Shown here: in pieces, positions 7,901 through 13,177 of the stretch | How positions within the stretch are numbered: the first letter of the stretch is position 1 | Layout: every line of letters begins with the position of its first letter | DNA from: a virus | Length of the DNA stretch: 25,941 nt | Virus record (IMG/VR): IMGVR_UViG_3300022752_000343 | Location: 1 to 25,941 of that record | Reading direction: 5' to 3' (one strand) | Program-made: the position numbers and the translations under genes | Notes under the pieces: model-generated | Databases searched by the model: none | What the model was told of the DNA's origin: nothing | Seen by the model: only the letters and a program-made list of their open reading frames with translations

Positions 7901-9247
7901 ATGTCATATCTTGACAAAGTAGTCGAGCGCCGTGATGCAGTGAAGGCAGAAATGGATGCAGTTCTTGAGGCAGTTGCCGCAGAGAACCGCACCGATTTGA
8001 CCGCAGAGGAAACCGCAAAGGTTGATGCTCTAGTCGCTGAATCCCGTTCTCTCGATGAGAAGATTGAAAAGCTCACTGCACAAGCAGCAGCAGATGCGAA
8101 AGCCGCAGAAGCACGCTCAGCAGTAGCAGACATCGCAACACCAAAGGTAGGCGGTTTCAAGGTAACACGCGAAGCTCGCACCTACACATCTGACTCAGAT
8201 GCTTCCTTCTTCAAGGATGCTTATAACGCACAGTTCAAATCAGACTATGCTGCACAAGAACGCCTTGCTCGCCATCAGCGCGAAGAGTCAATTGAGCGCC
8301 GCGATGTCGGAACTGCTCAATTTGAAGGTCTAGTAATCCCACAATATCTCGTTGATCTCGCTGCGCCTCTTGCTCGTGCAGGTCGCCCATTCGCAGACTT
8401 CGTGACAAACAAGATGACACTCCCACCAAGCGGAATGACCTTGAATATCTCTCGCATGACCACAGGCTCATCAACTGCCGTTCAAGTAACACAGAACGAT
8501 GCAGTTAGCGAAACCGATGTTGATGACACACTATTGACCATCAATGTTCGCACCATCGCCGGTCAGCAAGACATTTCCCGTCAAGCAATTGAACGTGGAA
8601 CAGGTATTGATGCATTTGTAGCAGCAGACCTCATCAAGTCTTGGCACACCACACTTGATGCACAACTTCTTAATGGATCAGGAAACGCAGGACAGATTCA
8701 GGGTCTTCGCAATGCAGGTGGAAATGCAATTACTTTCACCTCAACTGCTCCGACAGTAGGTTTGCTATATCCGAAGCTCGCTGACGCAATTCAGCAGATT
8801 CAGACAAATTCATTCAACAACCCAACTCACTTCGTAATGCACCCACGCCGCCTTGCATTCTTGCTCGCTGCGGTTGATTCAACAAACCGTCCACTTGTTG
8901 TTCCTGCGGCTAATGGCCCAACGAACGCTTCAGGTGTCGGTGCAGGTGCTGCTGCTTACGGAAACTCTGGTTATCAGATGATGGGTCTTCCAATTGTGAC
9001 CGATGCAAACATCGGAACAACCTACGGAACCACAACAAATCAAGATGAAATCTATGTTGTGACCGCAGGCGAATCTCACCTTTGGGAACAACCAGGTTCT
9101 CCATTCACACTTCGCTATGACGCGACAGGTGCAGGAAACCTAACCATCAAAACCGTTGTTTATGGTTACGCTGCCTATACCGCAGGTCGTTACCCAACTG
9201 CCGCTTCCATCATTAGTGGAACAGGCTTGTCAGCACCAACCTTCTAG
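7901..9247 (+). CDS. major capsid protein (HK97 fold)
   Basis: A 448-aa shell protein. Residues 1 to about 75 are a charged, heptad-like coiled coil (ERRDAVKAEMDAVLEAVAAE, then LDEKIEKLTAQAA), the delta/scaffold domain usually removed by the prohead protease. The remainder has family features: GLVIPQYLVDLAAPLARAGR at about 143-162, a SGMTLNISRM segment, a DISRQAIERG helix start, THFVMHPRRLAFL and GLPIVTDANI. AAGGAG lies nine bases upstream. It follows the protease directly, as usual, and a strong RNA hairpin follows it, so it is probably expressed far above the next gene. Confidence 0.95.
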   Translation: MSYLDKVVERRDAVKAEMDAVLEAVAAENRTDLTAEETAKVDALVAESRSLDEKIEKLTAQAAADAKAAEARSAVADIATPKVGGFKVTREARTYTSDSDASFFKDAYNAQFKSDYAAQERLARHQREESIERRDVGTAQFEGLVIPQYLVDLAAPLARAGRPFADFVTNKMTLPPSGMTLNISRMTTGSSTAVQVTQNDAVSETDVDDTLLTINVRTIAGQQDISRQAIERGTGIDAFVAADLIKSWHTTLDAQLLNGSGNAGQIQGLRNAGGNAITFTSTAPTVGLLYPKLADAIQQIQTNSFNNPTHFVMHPRRLAFLLAAVDSTNRPLVVPAANGPTNASGVGAGAAAYGNSGYQMMGLPIVTDANIGTTYGTTTNQDEIYVVTAGESHLWEQPGSPFTLRYDATGAGNLTIKTVVYGYAAYTAGRYPTAASIISGTGLSAPTF

Positions 9248-9269
9248 TCTTTAACTAGAAGTCAAGATT

Positions 9270-9312
9270 GTGCAGAGGCGGTTAAGGCCCCCCGACTTAA
9301 TCGTCTCTGCAC
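9270..9312 (+). promoter_or_regulatory. 17-bp RNA hairpin after the capsid gene
   Basis: Left arm GTGCAGAGGCGGTTAAG (9270-9286) pairs with right arm CTTAATCGTCTCTGCAC (9296-9312) over all 17 positions; two of the pairs are G-U, so the pairing is complete only as RNA of the plus strand. The loop is GCCCCCCGA. No T-run follows, so it is more likely an RNA-stabilising, pausing or translation-control element than a classic terminator. Confidence 0.75.
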
Positions 9313-9318
9313 TTCCTA

Positions 9319-9334
9319 AAGTTCGGGGGAACTT
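9319..9334 (+). promoter_or_regulatory. hairpin enclosing the next ribosome site
   Basis: AAGTTC (9319-9324) and GAACTT (9329-9334) pair perfectly around a GGGG loop and end one base before the ATG at 9335. The loop G-run is the Shine-Dalgarno sequence of the glycosyltransferase. TCGGGGG (9323-9329) is also fully complementary to CCCCCGA (9289-9295) in the loop of the preceding hairpin, so a loop-loop or pseudoknot contact is possible. Confidence 0.6.
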
Positions 9335-10018
9335 ATGAAATCAGGTCACAAAGTTTCAATTGGGTCATGTGATCCTGGAATGGTCAATGGCGGATTCGCT
9401 TATCACCTTATCCAACTCGCATCGGCACGAGCATCAAGGCTTGGCCCTTTTGTTCGCATTAAAGGTTCAGGCTTACTTTCCAAGCAGCGCAACCGAGTAG
9501 TCAAGCAATTCCTAGAAATGACTGACTCTGATTGGCTCTTGATGATTGATTCCGATGAACAACTTGATGTGTTGACATTCGACAGATTATGCGAAACCGC
9601 ACACGATAAAGAACGCCCTGTCGTTGCCGGTCTAGTCTTTGCGGGTTTCGGAGTCGCAGGCAAGCCATATCCCAAGCCTGTTCCCGCAATTTTTCAAGAC
9701 TCACCCAATGGATTTCTTCCACTTTACAAATACGACAAGAACTCTGTCTTTGAGATTGATGCCGCAGGCACAGGGTGCCTGATGGTTCACCGAAGCGTTC
9801 TTGAAGCTATCCGCGACAATGCTGATCCTAATCAAGGCAAGGATTGGTGTTGGTTTTGGGATGGGCCTGTCAAAGGCGAATGGATAGGCGAGGACTTGCT
9901 TTTCTGTCGCCGCATCAAGTCTTTAGGTTTCCCAATATATGTGAACACCGCAGCAATTTTGCCTCATCAAAAGTCTTATTGGCTCAAAGAGGAACACCAC
10001 GACTCATGGCGCGACTAA
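9335..10018 (+). CDS. glycosyltransferase, GT-A type
   Basis: A 227-aa protein with a GT-A glycosyltransferase layout. It has an N-terminal sugar-nucleotide region with GLLSKQRNRVVKQFLEM, the metal-binding DSD motif at D72-S73-D74 (WLLMIDSDEQ), and a late GEDLLFCRRIKSLGFPIYVN segment like the ED-x-x-F-C-x-x of family 2 enzymes. It should transfer a sugar from a nucleotide donor; donor and acceptor are unknown. Its place between capsid and connector suggests that a virion protein may be glycosylated, which is inference. Its ribosome site is inside the hairpin at 9319-9334. Confidence 0.8.
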   Translation: MKSGHKVSIGSCDPGMVNGGFAYHLIQLASARASRLGPFVRIKGSGLLSKQRNRVVKQFLEMTDSDWLLMIDSDEQLDVLTFDRLCETAHDKERPVVAGLVFAGFGVAGKPYPKPVPAIFQDSPNGFLPLYKYDKNSVFEIDAAGTGCLMVHRSVLEAIRDNADPNQGKDWCWFWDGPVKGEWIGEDLLFCRRIKSLGFPIYVNTAAILPHQKSYWLKEEHHDSWRD

Positions 10019-10155
10019 AGCGCAAGGAAACTGCAACGGCCGCTCCTAAACTTGAGCGAGCAATTCAATCAAAACCAAAGAAGAGGACTACAAGTGGCAA
10101 TCACCAACGGCTACGCAACTCTCGCGGAAGTAAAGTCATCTCTAGCGATAACTGA
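10006..10155 (+). CDS. possible 49-aa basic protein overlapping two genes
   Basis: An ATG at 10006 opens a 49-aa frame beginning MARLKRKETATAAP that is very rich in Lys and Arg. It covers the 75-base gap between the glycosyltransferase stop (10018) and the connector start (10094), then runs 62 bases into the connector gene. AGAGGA lies rather far (12 bases) upstream. It could be a real small gene that leads translation into the connector, or chance; I cannot assign a function. Confidence 0.35.
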   Translation: MARLKRKETATAAPKLERAIQSKPKKRTTSGNHQRLRNSRGSKVISSDN

Positions 10156-10702
10156 TACGAGCGATGATGCTTTGCTTGAAATCTCTATTACTGCCACGAG
10201 CAGAATGATTGATGACTATTGCGGGCGCTTCTTTTATGCTGACGGCACAAGCCAAAGCCCTGTTGTTCGTTATTACACCGCACAAAATCCTTGGAGTCTT
10301 GCGGTAGATGATTTCACTTCTATCACAGGCATCGCCACCGACGACAACTTCAATCAAACTTGGTCAACAGTCTGGTCAACTTCTGACTTTATGACTGAGC
10401 CAATCAATAACCCTCGTCGCGGTTGGCCTTACACAAGACTCTTGGCAACAGGCGCTTATGTCTTCCCTTATTACTTACCACAGGCAGTCAAGGTGACAGG
10501 CGTGTGGGGATGGTCGGCAATCCCATCGGAAGTCAATCAGGCCTGCATCATTCAATCTTCGCGCCTCTTTGTGCGCAAGCAATCGCCTTTCGGTATTGCA
10601 GGAACTCCCGAACTTGGAACAGTGCGTCTAGCATCAAAGCTTGATCCTGATGTTGAGGCACTACTTCGTCCAATGAAAAGAAATAATGGTTTGGCAGTAT
10701 GA
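10094..10702 (+). CDS. head-tail connector / adaptor protein
   Basis: A 202-aa connector that binds the portal after packaging. I choose the GTG at 10094 (VAITNGYATLAEVKSSLAIT) over the ATG at 10052 because this family typically starts with this helix and AGAGGA lies 5-8 bases upstream. Residues about 8-40 match the usual start of gp6-like adaptors (TLAEVKSSLAITDTSDDALLEISI and a RMIDDYCGR helix); the C-terminal part has a helix with ACIIQSSRLFVRKQSP. It ends in an ATGA overlap with the next gene. Confidence 0.8.
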   Translation: MAITNGYATLAEVKSSLAITDTSDDALLEISITATSRMIDDYCGRFFYADGTSQSPVVRYYTAQNPWSLAVDDFTSITGIATDDNFNQTWSTVWSTSDFMTEPINNPRRGWPYTRLLATGAYVFPYYLPQAVKVTGVWGWSAIPSEVNQACIIQSSRLFVRKQSPFGIAGTPELGTVRLASKLDPDVEALLRPMKRNNGLAV

Positions 10703-11097
10703 ATCCAAGCACTGTTCGTGACCGACTCAAGAGTGCGCTTCAAACCATCTCAGGTCTGCGTGCTTATGACTTGATCCCCGATACTGTCGTGCCACCTGCC
10801 GCAGTAGTCGGACAACTAGATTTCACATTTGATATTGACAATGCTCGTGGTCTTGACCAAGCGCAAGTTGATGTCCTTGTGATTGTGCAACGCTTTTCAG
10901 AACGCTCAGGACAAGACAAGTTGGATGCCTACCTTGCAGGGTCAGGTGCTAGCTCTATCAAGGCCGCGCTTGAAAGTGATCGCACTTTGTCGGGAGCAGT
11001 GAACACACTGCGAGTCACAGGCGCTGAAGCAGGCACTTATGATTCACAAGGCGTCACTTTTCTCTCTTACAGATACAGACTCACGCTTTGGGGATAG
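10699..11097 (+). CDS. tail terminator-like / neck protein
   Basis: A 132-aa alpha/beta protein between the adaptor and the tail tube genes, the usual slot for a head-closure or tail-terminator protein. It starts with a helix (STVRDRLKSALQTISGLRAYD), continues with beta-type segments (QAQVDVLVIVQRFSERSGQDKLDAYL) and ends LSYRYRLTLWG, similar in outline to tail-terminator proteins. Call by outline and position, not by a diagnostic motif. Start overlaps the previous stop as ATGA. Confidence 0.55.
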   Translation: MNPSTVRDRLKSALQTISGLRAYDLIPDTVVPPAAVVGQLDFTFDIDNARGLDQAQVDVLVIVQRFSERSGQDKLDAYLAGSGASSIKAALESDRTLSGAVNTLRVTGAEAGTYDSQGVTFLSYRYRLTLWG

Positions 11098-11105
11098 GAG
11101 AATAA

Positions 11106-11282
11106 ATGACTTACAAGGTCATCTCAGACCGCGAGGTCTGTGGAAAGAAGCAAGGTGAGATTCTTACCTTGAAAGAACTCGAAGATGCAGGCGCAAACAT
11201 TGATGCTCTCATTGTCGGCGGTCATCTTGAAGTAGCAAATAAACCAACAATCAAACCAGCACAAGAAGGAGCCAAAAACTAA
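11106..11282 (+). CDS. 58-aa tail-region protein
   Basis: A small gene in the gap before the tail tube, with AGGAG upstream and TAATG overlap with the next ATG. The sequence begins MTYKVISDREVCGKKQGEIL and reads as a small acidic domain with a TLKELEDAGANIDALIVGGHLE segment and a flexible Lys/Pro end. Small proteins of this kind with LKELEDAG-like motifs sit beside tail genes in many phages, with unknown role. Confidence 0.7.
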   Translation: MTYKVISDREVCGKKQGEILTLKELEDAGANIDALIVGGHLEVANKPTIKPAQEGAKN

Positions 11283-11692
11283 TGGCACGCATTGTCCTCA
11301 CAAATGCCTATGTCACTGTCAACTCTGTTGATGTCAGCGACCATGTGGCATCAGTAACTCTCAACTCATCCATTGATGTTGTTGAAACAACTGCATTCGG
11401 AACAACCGGCGCACGCACACGCATCGGTGGCCTTGCAGATAACTCAATCACTTTGGAATTTCACCAAGACTATGCTTCAGGTTCTATTGAAGCAACTGTC
11501 TATCCTCTACTCGGCACCACAACCACAGTTGTTGTGAAGCCAAATGGCGGAACAACTAGCGCAACAAACCCTTCATATACTTCAACAGTTCTCGTCGCAG
11601 AATGGACACCACTCAACGGCGCAGTCGGCGAACTCGCTACTGCTTCCGTGACATGGCCTGTTAGCGGCGCAATTACGAAGGCAACTGTATAG
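11282..11692 (+). CDS. major tail tube protein, copy 1
   Basis: A 136-aa beta-rich protein directly before the tail assembly chaperone and tape measure, where the tail tube gene belongs. Features include MARIVLTNAYVTVNSVDVSD, LADNSITLEFHQDYASGS and EWTPLNGAVGELATASVTWP. The next gene encodes a protein roughly 70% identical by my manual alignment, with one residue deleted near position 46. Its TAG overlaps the next GTG start. It is short compared with many tail tube proteins but complete by comparison with its copy. Confidence 0.8.
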   Translation: MARIVLTNAYVTVNSVDVSDHVASVTLNSSIDVVETTAFGTTGARTRIGGLADNSITLEFHQDYASGSIEATVYPLLGTTTTVVVKPNGGTTSATNPSYTSTVLVAEWTPLNGAVGELATASVTWPVSGAITKATV

Positions 11693-12099
11693 TGGCAAGA
11701 CTCGTTCTCACCAATGCCTTCGTCAAATTCGGCAGCGTTGATCTCTCAGACCATATTGCAAGCGTGTCTTTGAATACGACTTACGATATTGTTGAAACAA
11801 CTGCTTTTGGAGATACGGCAAAGAAGAGAGTGGCGGGCTTGGCAGACAACTCTGTCAGCTTTGAATTTCATCAAGATTACGCTTCAGGCTCGGTTGAATC
11901 TACAATCTATCCGCTTCTTGGAACCGCAATCACCTGTGAAGTTCGACCTGTCAACACGACAGTCAGTGCCACAAATCCCAAATACACCTTCTCAGTGCTA
12001 ATCTCTGAATGGACACCGCTCAATGGTGCTGTGGGAGAATTAGCCACTGCAAGTGTGACTTGGCCGATTTCGGGTGCCATAACAAAAGCAACATCCTGA
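11692..12099 (+). CDS. major tail tube protein, copy 2
   Basis: A 135-aa paralogue of the preceding gene, starting at a GTG that shares its G with the previous TAG. The two proteins share the blocks LADNS, EFHQDYASGS and EWTPLNGAVGELATASVTWP exactly. Differences lie mainly in the first 35 residues and around 85-100. Most of the differences are conservative, so both copies seem under selection. Either both build the tube, or one has taken a special place such as the tube end. Confidence 0.8.
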   Translation: MARLVLTNAFVKFGSVDLSDHIASVSLNTTYDIVETTAFGDTAKKRVAGLADNSVSFEFHQDYASGSVESTIYPLLGTAITCEVRPVNTTVSATNPKYTFSVLISEWTPLNGAVGELATASVTWPISGAITKATS

Positions 12100-12120
12100 T
12101 AACTACTAGGGGGAAAATAA

Positions 12121-12399
12121 ATGGATGGACTGAAAATACGCGTCAAGACGACTGATGGAATAGATGCAACTTATTCGTTGCGCCCACGCATCATCGTCGA
12201 GTTTGAAACGAAATACAACAAGGGCTTGGCTAAACTCATTGCCGAAGAGCAGAAGTTGGAACATATCTACTTCCTTGCTTGGTCAGCAATGAAACACAAT
12301 GGTCGTGTCGTCAAGCCTTTTGGCTCCGACTTCCTTGATACTCTTGAAGAAGTCTCGCTGGTCACAGACCCTTCTTCCGAATCCACAGAGACAGTCTGA
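12121..12399 (+). CDS. tail assembly chaperone, first part
   Basis: A 92-aa protein following the tail tube genes and preceded by AGGGGG. It resembles the G part of split tail assembly chaperones: RPRIIVEFETKYNKGLAKLIAEEQKLEHIYFLAWSAMK, then KPFGSDFLDTLEEVSLV. Its TGA at 12397-12399 is followed in the -1 frame by a typical second (T) part. It keeps the tape measure soluble during tail assembly. Confidence 0.75.
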   Translation: MDGLKIRVKTTDGIDATYSLRPRIIVEFETKYNKGLAKLIAEEQKLEHIYFLAWSAMKHNGRVVKPFGSDFLDTLEEVSLVTDPSSESTETV

Positions 12400-12527
12400 T
12401 TTATTCAATAGCAGCTCTCTCTGTGGAGACGGGAATTTCGCCGGTCGCATTAGTTGATGCGCCTGACGGTATTTTGGAAGCAATGTTTGTTTATGTGAAA
12501 GAACGAGCAAAGGCGCGGAACAAGTAA
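12399..12527 (+). CDS. tail assembly chaperone, second part (-1 frame)
   Basis: The -1 frame is open from 12348 to the TAA at 12525-12527. It encodes SIAALSVETGISPVALVDAP followed by GILEAMFVYVKERAKARNK, the usual C-terminal part of siphophage chaperones (ALATGIPPxxLL-like helix, then a basic helix). The coordinates given run from the ATT that shares its A with the upstream TGA. The usual route is -1 ribosomal slippage from the first part; the only slip-capable codon I see is C-CCT at 12369-12372, which is weak. Start at the ATT by termination-reinitiation is an alternative. Its stop overlaps the next ATG as TAATG. Confidence 0.65.
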   Translation: MYSIAALSVETGISPVALVDAPDGILEAMFVYVKERAKARNK

Positions 12528-13174
12528 TGGATTCACCCAATTATCGAATTTCAATTCAGGGATTGAACAACACAATCTCTGCCATTGAGCGTTTCGCGCC
12601 TGATCTCAAGAAGCAACTTGACCGGGAGGTAAAAGGCATTCTCAGTAAGGTTGTAGAGGAAGCCCGTGGTCATATTCCTTTTGACATTCATCCTTCGGGG
12701 TGGGCGCGAGAGAATAAGAACGCGAGCCTTATTGGGCCTCTGCAAGAAGGTCAAGGTCGTGGAACATTTAAGCGATTTGATGCTGCTAAGGCCAAGGCAG
12801 GAATTAAAGCAACGACACCAACATCAAAATCAAGTTCAACAGGTTTTCGCAATTCGTATGGCGTAATTCAACGCGATGCGGCAGGTGCTATCTTTGAAAC
12901 TGCCGGTCGCGGAAGCAAAGCAAGTCGCGCACGCACTCGTGCTTCTCGATCCACAAATCCAACTGCATCACAAGACTTCATTCAAGCAGTTGAGAAATAT
13001 TATGGCGTTCTGCCAACTGCCAAAGGTCTTGGTCAAGATAAAGGTCGCGCCCTTATTCGTGCAGTTGATGACAACAAGAAATCTGCGCAGCGTGCTATCT
13101 TTGAAGCGGTCAAGAATGCTGAATCTAAAGCACAGACTCGAATGGATGAAAATTTGAGCAGGAGAGAGGGATAA
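12527..13174 (+). CDS. HK97 gp10-like / minor tail protein
   Basis: A 215-aa basic protein just before the tape measure. The N-terminus (IQGLNNTISAIERFAPDLKKQL, then VKGILSKVVEEARGHIP) resembles HK97 gp10-like neck or tail proteins. The centre is rich in Ser, Arg and Lys, and the C-terminal third is charged helix. In classical maps this type of gene lies before the tail tube; here it lies after the chaperone, which makes the exact role uncertain. Confidence 0.5.
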   Translation: MDSPNYRISIQGLNNTISAIERFAPDLKKQLDREVKGILSKVVEEARGHIPFDIHPSGWARENKNASLIGPLQEGQGRGTFKRFDAAKAKAGIKATTPTSKSSSTGFRNSYGVIQRDAAGAIFETAGRGSKASRARTRASRSTNPTASQDFIQAVEKYYGVLPTAKGLGQDKGRALIRAVDDNKKSAQRAIFEAVKNAESKAQTRMDENLSRREG

Positions 13175-13177
13175 TCG

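Noticed and set aside
9296-9334. Hairpin read as a rho-independent terminator
   Set aside because: No T-run follows the stem; the downstream bases form a second hairpin with the ribosome site instead.
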